From contig OY288256.1 in the NCBI GenBank assembly GCA_958450325.1, forward strand, positions 45,030,953-45,094,952: a DNA stretch of 64,000 bases, given 5' to 3'. The position numbers and the translations under genes are program-made. The notes beneath the pieces are model-generated. The model had not been told where the DNA came from, made no database searches, and was given only the letters and a program-made list of their open reading frames with translations. This stretch comes from Agrostemma githago. Lineage: Eukaryota; Streptophyta; Magnoliopsida; Caryophyllales; Caryophyllaceae. Shown in pieces: positions 22,728-34,884 of this stretch; position 1 is the stretch's first letter; the number at the start of each line of letters is the position of its first letter.

Positions 22728-24496
22728 TGTAACAACCCGGATTTTCGATGACTTAAAATAGTAGATAATGCGGAAAGTTATCTAAGTCATTTAATTAAAG
22801 TTATATCAGAGTGTAAAATAAATCCGGATCGCTACGAATCCTTACAACAACGACTATTAATTACATAGTCTTGATTCAATTAGTACAGAATATAGATTGT
22901 ATTTTTATACAAAACAAGTTATTAAATCTCTCTCGCTCGATTTCCCAACGTCTTAGACCTGTACAAAAATAAAACAGTGGACGCTGAGCGGGACAGCAAC
23001 CATGCCGTTCATCTAACATCACCTCGAACACATAAAACAATCATGTGAATAACAAATAATATGCTTACAAAAATATTAAAGGATATCACGTAACAGATAG
23101 TTTCCTGTAATTCAATTACCAACATGTGAGGTGATGAAAACGATAAAATTTAAAAGATGGGACATTGGCAACCATTTGATTTTAAAATCATTTTCCACGT
23201 AAACAGAGAATAAACACACGGGTCGTGGCTCCTAGTATCACCGCTACACCTTATTGGCATGCATCTCACCAATAGAAGTAACCGTGTTACCGACTCGTAG
23301 ACCGAACCGATCTTATGAGGTTTACATCTCACCCATAAGGCTCAATTTGGCCCGAACTTCTATTATATTATACGTTTATTCAAACGGGGCTCTGGGCTGA
23401 AATGAAAGCTGATGATTACATTCTCTGCATCACCAAGAGGGAACTCGTAGTTTTCAGAATCCTGTTCTGCCCCCGCTACCTAGGTGGTAATACTGATCAA
23501 GTACTTGTCTATACATGCGGACATACCCTACGCAGACTCTTGAACTGCAGCTCTCACTGCCGTAGGACGACTACCTTAAACACTAGGTCGACTATCGGAC
23601 CGCAGCCTCCGATTCTGCTTTTCATTACAAGTGCAGTAGAAACACCGCGCATGGTAGAATCCAACACAAGCTATTCGTCCCAGACTCGCATCGTAAACTT
23701 TATATAAAAGTCGCCCGTGAACAAGTAGTACTTTATTTGGTGACCTTCAATAATTGGTCAGACTCATTTGAAACAGTCAAATCCTCAAATACTTATTTTC
23801 AGTGTGACAACATTATACTTTAATCCTCAAGTGTCACCCGAAACATCATATCCCAAATATCGTATAATATTTTTAAAATAGTAAATTCTTTAAAATAAAA
23901 GTTTTATATAAGAATAAAAATTAAGATATAATAATAATAAAATATTATTTTAAAATTTATAGTTTCTGAAAAATATAAAAGTTTTAAAAAATATATAAAT
24001 TAAGTCCTACTTAATCTATTTACTAAATTTTGACGTAAAATCAATTTTTTTATATTTATAAATATCGTGTAAAAGTTTCAGAATAAAATAAATCCATTTA
24101 TTTTAGAAAATGAAATTTATAAATTTGTACCTATATATAAAAATAATAAGTAAATTTTTATTAAAATAAAACATTTTGCAAGTTACTAATTTACTCTATT
24201 ATTATAATATATAAACAAATGTAAAAGTACTAAAGAAAATTAAATATGACCAAAATTACAATTATACAAAATATAAAGTACATAGAATAAACATACATAG
24301 CAAATAAAATACAATGAAAATGATATAAATAAATTTTATTAATTTAAGTTCTTTTATTCATTTTCTCTATTTTCATTTAGACAGAAAATGTAAATGTGAT
24401 AAATAAATTAAATAAGTGATAATTAAGTCGAGTTGAATTTAGTCATAAATAATATATATATATGTATATAATACAAATAAAATATCACGTAACATT

Positions 24497-24497
<1 letters not shown>
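22728..24497. mobile_element. LTR-like repeat starting TGTAACAACCCGG, unclassified
   Basis: The abrupt junction inside the Tat LTR and the TGTAACAACCC start suggest an inserted LTR or LTR fragment. The sequence is AT-rich with a central GC-normal part and no coding family. Target duplication was not found; the Tat LTR does not resume on its right, because 24543 is the true end of another LTR. Confidence 0.4.

Positions 24498-24542
<45 letters not shown>
24498..24542. repeat. (TA)n(TG)n compound microsatellite at an LTR edge
   Basis: About ten TA units are followed by about thirteen TG units, abutting the LTR terminus TGTGGACATG at 24543. Insertion into a TG tract would hide any target duplication. 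Confidence 0.8.
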
Positions 24543-24547
<5 letters not shown>

Positions 24548-24879
24548 ACATGACATAGGTCCACCCCGACGTGGCCACGCGCGCGTTTGGGGAGACGAAT
24601 GAATCTCCTTATGAGATGGTCAAATTGAAATTTAAATCGAAGTAGGAGTCGCCACCGAACTTTGTGGGAGTTCGGGCCCGTTCGAACCCACTCTATGTCG
24701 TAGTGGGCCGTGTACAAAATACGGCCCATTTCCGATGTTAGAGCTTATCGGGTTCGTCCCTTTGCATTTGATACCGATACCGACTTGATCGGATACCGTG
24801 TATTGAATGACTCTCATTGCCAATGGTTTCAGACATCCGGAAACCGAGGTTCTGAGTAAGGGGTGAGGGTACGTGTTGG

Positions 24880-24884
24880 GAAGT
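24880..24884. repeat. target site duplication GAAGT (left)
   Basis: The same five bases occur at 32663-32667. The homologous uninterrupted sequence in the solo LTR (near 36843-36847, other strand) has the site once, which proves the insertion. Confidence 0.9.
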
Positions 24885-26528
24885 TGATAAGTGTAGTTTG
24901 TAGTGCCTAATTTGTTGTGTTTTGGTCTCGTTTTTCTTGTAGAATCGCTCCTTGGGAGCGGTTTTTTGGTTACTTATGCTTCCTTTAGTTCGTTTCAGGT
25001 TCCCGAGACCATTTGTGAAGAATTGGAGCAAATCCGACTCAATACATACACTTTTCGGAGCCAACGAAGTGAAGGAATGATCACTCGATGCCTTGTATTC
25101 GACCCCGAGACCTTGGGACCCAATCCCGAGCCTCTTAGACTCGATCCCGAGCCCCGAGAATCGGTGAGAAGCCCACGAGAACCAAGGAGGGACCAAAAAG
25201 TTCATATTGGAGGCCTACAAGACTCATCCCCGACGGGAATGGCCTCATCCCATCCGGGATGAGGTGCACAATTGACGATGCTCCTGTGATGGGTCCTTCC
25301 CGACCGGGAAGGGGTCCTTCCCGAACGGGACCACTTCTTCCCGACCGGGAAGGATCAGTTACAGGCCCGCGCTTCATTGTTTCATCTCCTTCACTCTTGT
25401 AACCCTATATATACCCTTCCTCTTGTAATCTTATGATATGTTAGACATTAGACACTAAACCCTAGCATAGTTTAGCCTAGATTAGCATAGATTAGAGTAG
25501 ATTAGTCGGTAATTAGTCGTTAATCTTAGTGTAATCCTTGTATTAAGTGAATTCTTCAAGATCTCCACCAAGATTGACAACCTTGGATGATTGTTTTGGG
25601 TTTTCTCTTGTATACAAGTTTTCATTCTTCCTTTCATCTTCTAGTTTGGTATAATCTCTTTTCCCTTCTCTTTATCTTTGTTTTATTAATCAAGTTTCAA
25701 TCTTTAGATCTTGTTTATTGTTTTGTTCATCATCCTTGTTAGTTTTAGATATGTATGCTCTTGTTCTTGAGTTATTTCATCTTGTTAGTGTTAGTTTTAG
25801 ATTAGATATGTTTGAGTAGATTCTTGCTAGGGTTATTAGGGTGATTGGTTGTGATTGTGGATGATTAAGGGTTTGTTGGAGATGTTGGTGGAAGTTTTGG
25901 GTTTCCTCTTGGTTAGATGCATGGAACATGTTTGATGAAATGTTTGAATGACATGTAGATGCATATCCTTGTTTTTCTTGCCTTTTCTCTTGTGGGTGGT
26001 GGTTTGCTCGTGGGTTTGGTTCCCTCACTACGTAGCGAGAGCCCGGTGAGGACGACCCCTAGGTCGGTCTACGTAGCGAGAGCCCGGACGTGACCTAGGC
26101 TACGATAGCACGCTAGTAACCCCATTTGTCATGTGTGTCGCTAAGGTGGGTTCTATCAAGAACCTCTAGGTCGGTCTACGTTGCGAGAGCCCGGACTAAA
26201 CCTAGATTACCCGACTACCCTTTCACCTTAGCTCTTCCTCGACCATCCCATCACTCCATGAACCCGACCTAACCCTAGTCTTCCTTCTTAGTGTTATCCT
26301 TGCTTCCCTTAGTCATTAGTTACTCGTTTTGTCTTCCTTTTAGACCTAGTTTAGTCATTAGCCTATCCCCTAGATTAGCTTGTCTCGAACCTAGTCTGAA
26401 ATCGTAGCACCCATTAGTCTAAACGCATTTTCCGTCCCTGTGGATTCGACCTGACTTGCCCTAGTTACCCTAGTTAGGTTAGTTGGTTATTATTTGACGG
26501 TGGGATCCGCGACAAATCCTTCCCACCA
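24885..26528 (+). mobile_element. left LTR of the 7.8-kb non-autonomous element
   Basis: It starts TGATAAGTGTAG and ends CCTTCCCACCA. The U3 part holds several near-palindromes such as CCTTCCCGACCGGGAAGG (25295-25312). A TATATATA at about 25415 could be the TATA box. Toward the end GTCGGTCTACGTAGCGAGAG-type units recur three times (26030-26200). Confidence 0.9.
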
Positions 26529-26531
26529 AAT

Positions 26532-26549
26532 TGGCGCCGTTGCCAGGGA
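26532..26549 (+). other. primer binding site, tRNA-Asp type
   Basis: TGGCGCCGTTGCCAGGGA, three bases after the LTR, is complementary to the 3' end of plant tRNA-Asp (one mismatch against the usual TGGCGCCGTTGCCGGGGA). The same site is seen at 48802 and 63920 in the other elements. Confidence 0.85.
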
Positions 26550-26735
26550 CGGCGTAGTTTAGACTTTTGTTTGCTTAGTTTTGGACTTTGTTCTTGATTT
26601 TTGTGTTCTCTCCTCCTTGTGTATCTCCGTTTTTTCTTCTTGTGTGCTATTCTCCCCTCCTAGTGCCCCAAAAGCACTAGGATACTAACGTTTGCTCAAG
26701 TGCTTCTAGTTCATCTTAGGTATCAAGGCAACGTT

Positions 26736-27977
26736 ATGGAAATGGCACGTCCTAGCTTCCATCAATCGTCACGGGACAACTATGGGGCGAATTACCAAAA
26801 CCCACAACTTTACCAACCATACCAATCTCATCAACAATCTTATGAACCCTCTCCATAAGGTTATCATGAAAGTTGTCAAGGATCATTCCAACATCCTAAC
26901 AACTACCAAACACCCTCACATAACCCACAACCAAAAATCCCCGACTTTGAGACTTGTCAAATGTTGGTCCAAATGCAAAAGAGTCAACAAGAGGCGATAA
27001 TGCTATTGCAAAAGGGTCAACATGAGATGATGATTTTAATGCAAAACAGTGAACAAGTGATGATGACTCACATACAAGGGGTTGAAGAGGAGCTCAAGGC
27101 CCAAATAGAGGTGCAAGATGCTCGCATCGATGCACTCATGGCTCGTATCACGATGTCGGCCACTCGAGCTCCACGAATTGTTGAGGAAGGTTCATTTGTG
27201 CATGAAGGTCGGGTGTCTCCACAAGAAATTCAACCCGATCGTGAAGCTACAAATGAAGAAGAGAGGGTCGATCAAGAGATCATTGTTGAATGTTGCTTGG
27301 GTGGTGAAGATAGGGGAAGAATAGAGGAAGTTGAAGCTTCAAGGGTCGACAATGAGGAGGGGTGTGAACATGATTCTCAAGGTAACTCTTGGGTAGCCAA
27401 TGTATTGGCTATTAAGTTGGATTTGTTCGATTTTCTTCGTAATGAGCCGGATGTTGACAATCCAAACCCAAGTGAAGAGATGACCCCTCAAGACCGAATT
27501 GACAAGGCGAGTGAAAAGGAGTGTAATACTTGGGAAAAAGAAGTAGATGCCTTGGAACTTGCCTTGTATGGGAAATTGGAGGATCCTAAAGCCTCCAACG
27601 AAGAAAACTTGATGCCTTCTCCTCCTCCTCTATCGCACTCGATTTCTAGTCCCTTGTCTTGTGAGACGGTTGATGAAGAGTATCCTTGTCGGGCGGTGGA
27701 AGAGAATCCTAATCTCGAGCCCGTAGAAGAAGCGACACCCCTAGGGTGTGATCTCCCACATTATAGCACCGAGCATGACTCTAGACCACTATACCTACCG
27801 GATGGTCATAAGAGTCGTTGCTCTCATGGTTCGGAAGACCCGAAAGATCACGAGAACCCCGAGCATAATGAAGATGATTGCTTCTTGCCTCCGACTTGGA
27901 AGCTCTTGAAAGTGGCTAGGCTCGGCCATGTGAGCTTCAATGAAGATGTTGCTAGGGCATTTGACTTACTCCTTTGA
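26736..27977 (+). pseudogene. ORF in gag position of the non-autonomous element, coiled-coil and acidic
   Basis: The frame opens at ATG 26736, about 190 bases after the PBS. A TAA at 26856-26858 interrupts it; from there it is open to 27977 (338 residues from the ATG at 26961). The N-terminus is rich in Gln, Asn, Tyr and Pro. A segment with MLVQMQKSQQEAIMLLQKGQ and EELKAQIEVQDARIDALMAR is predicted to form a coiled coil. The rest is very acidic (many Glu/Asp) with a conserved-looking end PPTWKLLKVARLGHVSFNED. I recognise no gag, CCHC knuckle or enzyme motif. It may be a replacement or decayed gag, or a protein specific to this family. Confidence 0.5.
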
Positions 27978-30900
27978 GCTCTTGATGGCTATGGAGGTGT
28001 AGTTGGTGAGAGTAGCTTAGTGTAAATATCTTTTCCCTTTTCTTTTGTGCTTGTATTTGTTTTTTTTTTTTTGGATATTTTGGTTTTTAGGATTGTTAGT
28101 TCTTGTGGAAATCTTGTAATTTGGTATTTTGATGAGTGATGTGAGGGAGGGATTTTGATGAATGCTTTGAGCTTGTTTGTTAGGTATGAAGTGAAGATGA
28201 AGTCTCGAGGAGAGTAGTTGATGATAGAAGCTTGGAATCGGGCATGGGAGTCGGTTTTTGAAGCTTTGGATAAGCTTTTGGGGTCATGGGAGTCATGAAG
28301 ACCCTTCCCGGCCAAGAAGGAGGCTTCCCGACCGGGAAGGATGTGCCATCCCGATCGGGATGAGGGTGCAAAAATTGGAGCTTTCTGTGGAGCCATCCCG
28401 ATCGGGACGAGGGCTTCCCGACCGGGACGGGTGTGTCATCCTGACCGGGACCATCCATCCCAACCGGGATGGTCCCCTTCTCCTCTTTTGACCTTTTATT
28501 CATCATGTGAGCCCACCCTACCATTTTATACCCCCTCCCAACCTCTCTACCTACCCTTGCACCTATCATATGACCTTACACTTCATATACACATCCTCAC
28601 CTCATCTTATCTTCACTACATACCGAGCTTCCCATCAAATCCCACCCCCTTCTACCATTGCATGCTTGATACATCAACCATGCGGGCCTATCAAGATTGA
28701 AGAGGAATAGCAATGACGAAGACAAGCTATGTGTCGATATTGAACTATGAGACGATGGAGCGAGTGAGTTGCTAACCTATTGGAACGGCAACTATCCTTT
28801 CTTTTCCGTCTTTTATCGCTTGTTTTCCTTTGTGTTTGTTCCCTTCCCCTTGTACAATTTTTTGTCATGGTGCCATGGTGACCTTCGAGGCCTTGGTAGT
28901 TATTACTCCCGACTCTCGATGATGTGACTACATCGAGAGTCATTTCAAAACCCAATTTTACAAGATTTTCACCCTTTTTTTTAGGATTTAGTCGGATTTA
29001 GGCGGAATCCGGGCTAGGTGACTTGATTACACCTAGCCCTCCCCTCCCATTTCCTTTTATTTCCTTCTTTTTATTTCTTCCCCCATCCATATCTTTTCTC
29101 GTCTCGGCCCATGGTGACTTGACTACACCCCGGCCGGACACCTTCTACCCTTTTCTTCACTTTTCCTTTTTGTTTCTTAGCTTTATTTTCGTAATTTCTT
29201 TTCTTTTCTTTTGTGTCTCCACACACTACGATCGAGCATGAGGACATTGCTCGGTTTAAGTGTGGGGGAGCGATATTCTAGCGTAGTTAGTTTTATTTTC
29301 GTAGTTTTTCGAAAAATCTTTAAAAATCCTAAAAATTTGAAAATTTTTCACAAAAATCAAAAAGATTTTCTTTTGTGTGTTTTCCTTTTGTGTCGTTGTG
29401 TCGTATTTTTGTTTTGTTGTGCGTGTTTTGCCTCCCTTTTTCCTTATAGGTTGCTTAATCACCGTTAGCTTTGGAGAGCTTTCATGACATCCGGTAACAT
29501 CTCTTCACCTCTTTTTCCTCTTTGTTCCTTGTGGAGTTTGGAGGAGATTTGTGATGTTGGGTGCTCGGGTGGAGCTTTGTTCATACTTGAGGTTGATTTG
29601 GTGACTTGTTTGGAGATTTGGGGTGGTGTTTGTCTCGTTATATGTTTGTTTTGTTATGTTTTGTTTTTGTTGTCTTTGCTACTTTTCCTCTCGTTTTCGT
29701 CATGTCTTTGTTTTGTGTTGTGTAGTATATCATGTGTGTAAACGGTTTTCGAAAACCCGGTTTAGAGGCTAGGGTGCAAGTGTTTATTTTCCCTTTCTAG
29801 TAGTATGAATCGAGTCTTGGACTTTAGTCTAGTAGAATGACCCTAAATCAATGATTTCGTTCGTTTCTTACCTTGAGTCCACCTAGCGTAATAGGGATTT
29901 ACTACGGGATTTGCATTTTGACCATTATGACCACCCACGGTGTGAAAATGCCTTGGTTGCCTAGTCTCGTCCCTTAGGTGACCGTGTTTAGGATTGTTTG
30001 ACTAGTCCAAGTTCTACCCTTTTTGTGAGTATGAAGGGAAGACGTCATCCCAACATACCCATTACCCTACCTCCTACACATATCCGCACAATAAAATTGC
30101 AATTTGTTGAAATCTCTCTTTCTTGTTGCAAAAAGAAATGCCTACAACTCATATCAAGCCAAAAAAAAAGGGCAAAGAAAAGAAAAAGAAAGAAAATCAA
30201 AGAAAGAAAAGATTGAAGAAAAAGAAAAAGCACAAAAAGCCAAGAAAAAGAAAATAGAAAAGAAGAAAAAGAAATGGCATAGCAAAACAAAGCAAAAATG
30301 CAAAAGAAAGAAAAAAAATGCCAAAAGAAAACAGTCTCACAAAAAGATCCCAACCCCACAAAAATAAGCCTTTTACCGACTATTACCGTGAAGAGCCTAC
30401 CAAAGGACCGAGTCCCTAGGAAGGATGATAGCGGTGATGGTCGGTCTTCCCTCATTTTGCAATATTATCCACTTTTTTTTACTTGGACTAGTTGGGCGGT
30501 TTTGGGCACGGGACGACCCTCTTGGCTCATCGCTAAAGGGGGCGGAGTCTCACTTACCTATAGTGTCGACTAACACCGTGGTTCATCCCTTTTCCACTCC
30601 ACCGTAGTACGTTCTTAGAAAGTTAGGAGGACCTAGGTAAGTTACCAACGTTTTTATTGCTTTGTCGTCATACTATTAGGGTTTAGTTCATTTCGATTTG
30701 TATGATTAGCTAGGGAACGTTGTCACTTGACTTGAGTCCTAAAACCGGTGCTTCTTTCACCGCTTGTTTGAGGGAAGCGGTATTTGTTTTTCTTTGGGTG
30801 CAACCTTGTGTTTGGTTGTTTGTTTGTTTGTTTTTGTGTCTTGTGTCCGGTTGCATCCACGGTTTTGTCGCAAGACCTTACTTGCCTTGTGGAGTATACT

Positions 30901-31009
30901 TTTCCTCTAGGTGTACTCGCGTGAGTTGAAAGGGCGTAGGGTGCGCTAATACCCACTCGGCTAGTTTAGTAGTTAGTATGTGCTTACTCGAGGGCGAGTA
31001 AGGGTTAAG
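27978..31009 (+). other. non-coding 3' interior of the non-autonomous element
   Basis: There are no enzyme motifs. Around 28300-28480 are several palindromic words (CATCCCGATCGGGATG at 28347-28362 is perfect) like those in the LTR. TTTAAGTGTGGGGGAGCG at about 29258 resembles the motif seen after the coding region in Athila-type elements. At 30155-30320 is an A/G-rich tract that would read as poly-Lys. Confidence 0.6.
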
Positions 31010-31019
31010 TGTGGGGAGT
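31010..31019 (+). other. polypurine tract of the non-autonomous element
   Basis: GTGTGGGGAG lies directly before the right LTR start (31020), where plus-strand DNA synthesis would be primed. Confidence 0.65.
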
Positions 31020-32662
31020 TGATAACTGTAGTTTTTAGTGTCTAATTTGTTGTGTTTTGGTCCCGTTTTCCTTGTGGAATCGCTCCTTGGGAGCGGTTTT
31101 TGGGTTACTTATGCTTCCTTTAGTTCGTTTCAGGTTCCCGAGACCATTTGTGAAGAATTGGAGCAAATCCGACTCAATACATACACTTTTCGGAGCCAAC
31201 GAAGTGAAGGAACGATCACTCGATGCCTTGGATTCGACCCCGAGACCTTGGGACCCAATCCCGAGCCTCTTAGACTCGATCCCGAGCCCCGATAATCGGT
31301 GAGAAGCCCACGAGAACCAAGGAGGGACCAAAAAGTTCATATTGGAGGCCTACAAGACTCATCCCCGACGGGAATGGCCTCATCCCGTCTGGGATGAGGT
31401 GCACAATTGACGATGCTCCTGTGATGGGTCCTTCCCGACCGGGAAGAGGTCCTTCCCGACCGGGACCACTTCTTCCCGACCGGGAAGGATCAGCTACAGG
31501 CTCGCGCTTCATTGTTTCATCTCCTTCACTCTTGTAACCCTATATATACCCTTCCTCTTGTAATCTTATGATATGTTAGACATTAGACACTAAACCCTAG
31601 CATAGTTTAGGCTAGATTAGCATAGATTAGAGTAGATTAGTCGGTAATTAGTCGTTAATCTTAGTTTAATCCTTGTATTAAGTGAATTCTTCAAGATCTC
31701 CACCAAGATTGACAACCTTGGATGATTGTTATGGGTTTTCTCTTCTATACAAGTTTTCATTCTTCCTTTCATCTTCTAGTTTGGTATAATCTCTTTTCCC
31801 TTCTCTTTATCTTTGTTTTATTAATCAAGTTTCAATCTTTAGATCTTGTTTATTGTTTTGTTCATCATCCTTGTTAGTTTTAGATATGTATGCTCTTGTT
31901 CTTGAGTTATTTCATCTTGTTAGTGTTAGTTTTAGATTAGATATGTTTGAGTAGATTCTTGCAAAGGTTATTAGGGTGATTGGTTGTGATTGTGGATGAT
32001 TAAGGGTTTTTTGGAGGTGTTGGTGGAAGTTTTGGGTTTCCTCTTGGTTAGATCCATGGAACATGTTTGATGAAATGCTTGAATGACATATAGATGCTTA
32101 TCCTTGTTTTTCTTTCCTTTGTCTTGTGGGTGGTGGTTTGCTCGTGGGTTTGGTTCCCTCACTACGTAGCGAGAGCCTGGTGAGGCTGACCCCTAGGTCG
32201 GTCTACGTAGCGAGAGCCCGGACGTGACCTAGGCTACGATAGCACGCTAGTAACCCCGTTTGTCATGTGTGTCGCTAAGGTGGGTTCTATCAAGAACCTC
32301 TAGGTCGGTCTACGTAGCGAGAGCCCAGACTACACCTAGATTACCCGACTACCCCTTCACCTTAGTTCTTCCTCGACCATCCCATCACTCCATGAACCCG
32401 ACCTAACCCTAGTCTTCCTTCTTAGTGTTGTCCTTGCTTCCCTTAGTCATTAGTTACTCGTTTTGTCTTCCTTTTAGACCTAGTTTAGTCATTAGCCTAT
32501 CCCCTAGATTAGCTTGTCTCGAACCTAGTCCGAAACCGTAGCACCCATTAGTCAAAACGCATTTTCCGTCCCTGTGGATTCGAACCGGCTTGCCCTAGCT
32601 ACCCTAGTTAGGTTATTTGGTTATTATTTGACGGTGGGATCCGCGACAAATCCTTACAATCA
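31020..32662 (+). mobile_element. right LTR of the 7.8-kb non-autonomous element
   Basis: It starts TGATAACTGTAG and ends CTTACAATCA, followed by the GAAGT target duplication (32663-32667). It differs from the left LTR by scattered single-base changes only (for example at the third codon-sized word of the start), consistent with a recent insertion. Confidence 0.9.
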
Positions 32663-34677
32663 GAAGTTCACAGAGAACACCCAACCCCGCCCGCACATTA
32701 GCAGCCTCTACTAAGATATCGAATGATTTTTGAATACGCGCGTTAGTAATACGATGAATGTTATGCAAACATTGTTTTCCTAAACATGCGAGGAATTGAA
32801 TGGGTTGCTAAGTCGGTTTAATGCATGAAAAATTTAACGTCAAAGTTGAATTTAGCATGTGAGGTTCGTTTTAGTATAATAAAACAAATAATGAAAAAGA
32901 TGAATTTGCTACAAAAGATGAGCAAACAAGTTAGTATCGAATTGTGAATAAAATTATAGCAAATATGATGAATATGCGAGATTGAGAAAATATTAGTCGA
33001 AATCTGAAAAATATTGCTAAAAAGTACCATTTTGTATAAAAACCGAAGTTCGAAAAATAATAAATAAAGTGAAAGACGAGTGGCGTTTCGGTCGGCCGCG
33101 CGGCTCGCCCGGGACGCGCGCGACTCGCATCTCGGCCTGTTTTCGAAACCGATTTTTTGAAAATTCGATGCTTTTATTAAATTGCGTACAAATATTGCAG
33201 AATTTGCACTCGATTTAATATTTTCGATATTCGTTATATTCGATGTTCGATTATGTAATCGATATCAAATACTCGGAATAGTTTTTAGAAAAGATGTAAA
33301 TTTTGAGAAATCGTTTCGTAGAGAAAAAAAAATGAACGAAAAAGGCTAAAAAAGAGCGCGGGTTTCAGACTCACACGCGAGTCGCCTGGGAGGGGCGCGA
33401 CTCGCGTGCGGGTCTGTCCCGGTTTCGCTTGTTGTTCGAAAATTGTTAATTTTGATAAATCGCGTACAAATACGAATTAATTTATACTCGATTTATATTT
33501 TCGTTATTCGTCGTATCCGATATTCGATTATGAAATCGATATCGAATATTCGGAATGAATTTTAGAAAAAGTTTTGTAAAATTGTTTTAAAAAAAAGAAT
33601 TTGAACGAAAAAGATGTTAATTCTCTCCGCGTTAAAATCGTTGTATTTTGTAAAAAAAGATGTAACGATTTTTTAGCATCAACGAGATTTGATTTAATTC
33701 TTTTAATACGACGAACGACCTGTAATAAAAAAAGGACGACCGAAGACCCGTAAAAGAAAAAAAACGGACGACGAAAGAGAAGAAAACGAGAGGGAGAAGA
33801 GAGAAAAAGAGAAATCGGGTTTGGTTACACCCTCAACCTACATGCTTTAGTCTACTCGGATCGGAGCTCGTCGGAACGTGGCTTGGGCACAAGAGCGTCG
33901 AGTGGATGTCGGTGAGTTATGGTGGCTCGGTGAAGGGTGACGGATGTAAGGGCCGGTTTCCTTCGGGTTTTGGATGTACTATCGGTTTCTCGATGCTAAG
34001 TGTAAGGAGTTTATGTTTATGTGTGAAGAGTTGATATGTGTATTTGATATATGAATATTGTGTGTGCAAGGGGCTTATTTATAGGAAAATTCCCGACCTT
34101 GGCTTAGGAGAAGTGTTTGGGTTAGAACTACCGCTTAGGATAGAAAACGTAAGAAGTTGAGAAGCGCGAGAATTCCGTTTACTTGGCAAAGAAGAAAGGG
34201 AATCTCGGCTGGTTGGTGGAGCTCGGCCGAGTGTCGTACACTTGGTCGGGTGTTTGATTCGGTATTCGGATAGAATTCCTACTTGAGATCGAATTCTATC
34301 CTCAAACGGATTTGTTTAATATTTTGTGTAGCTGATTTTTTGTAGTATTGGAGCTCGAATCAGCCACGTGAGGTGTCACGGCTGACTCGCATGTCCCGAG
34401 AATGTTTTTGACCGGGTTTTGACTCGGTCGCTAAAAGACGGTTTTACCCCTGGTGTCGGAATCGACCCAAATTAGTCTTGTTTGACTCGAAACGACCCAC
34501 TGGGCCTGATTTTGAGGTTGGTTTTGTGAGATATGTACTTCGTAAAAAGCCCAAGTCAAATGCCAATGATTTCGAGCCCGTTTTCGAGTATATTAAAGCA
34601 CGTTTGCGTCCGATCATCATCGGGTGTTTGTCGGAAACTGCTATAGACACCTGGCAGTCAAAATGTGGGTGTCTACA

Positions 34678-34691
34678 GAGCCCCCACTCTG
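34678..34691 (-). other. polypurine tract of the Tat/Ogre-like element
   Basis: On the minus strand the sequence is CAGAGTGGGGGCTC, directly followed by the LTR start TGTAGACACCC. It fixes the orientation of the LTR as the 3' LTR of a minus-strand element. Confidence 0.8.
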
Positions 34692-34884
34692 ACTGAGGCT
34701 TGGACAGGGCGAAAATCAGAGTAGCCACCAGGTCAATCAAAGATTAAAACCTGGCAGCTTCCGGTCGAGTCGTTTAAAGTCCATTAGACTTGCGTGAAAG
34801 GGCTCGCCAGCCATAAGCTGGAAATCATACCTGAGATGATGGTGATAACTCCGTGGGGAATTGGACTTGTCGTATAAGTCTTGG
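34692..34884 (-). other. 3' untranslated region of the Tat/Ogre-like element, part 1
   Basis: This is non-coding. It ends in CTTGG (34880-34884), the left target duplication of the solo LTR, and continues at 37192. Confidence 0.6.

Larger units (their letters stand above)
24885..32662 (+). mobile_element. non-autonomous LTR retrotransposon, 7.8 kb, tRNA-Asp PBS
   Basis: It has two LTRs of about 1.64 kb (24885-26528 and 31020-32662) starting TGATAA and ending CA. A PBS lies at 26532-26549, a PPT-like GTGTGGGGAG just before the right LTR, and GAAGT duplications flank it. The interior has one gag-position ORF with no recognisable gag motif, and no protease, reverse transcriptase, RNase H or integrase, so it must depend on a partner. 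The PBS and the GTGTGGGGGAG motif after the coding part (about 29260) point to an Athila-like affiliation. LTRs are very similar, so the insertion is fairly recent. Three other family members occur in the window as two LTR types: a solo LTR (38029-39646) and a 5' LTR (62295-63916). Confidence 0.9.
24543..34677 (-). mobile_element. 3' LTR of the Tat/Ogre-like element (split by a nested insertion)
   Basis: The LTR reads on the minus strand from TGTAGACACCC (34677) to CATGTCCACA (24543). Without the nested element (24885-32662) and one duplicated TSD it is about 2.35 kb. The solo LTR at 34885-37186 is 2.30 kb. A polypurine tract lies directly outside its start. Within it, a segment with CGCGAGTCGC/GCGACTCGCG GC clusters and an AT-rich tail is tandemly duplicated (about 33070-33330 and 33355-33615); the solo LTR has one copy. 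Confidence 0.82.

Noticed and set aside
30104..30367. Lysine-rich 87-residue frame
   Set aside because: Product of the A/G-rich tract before the retrotransposon PPT; not coding-like.
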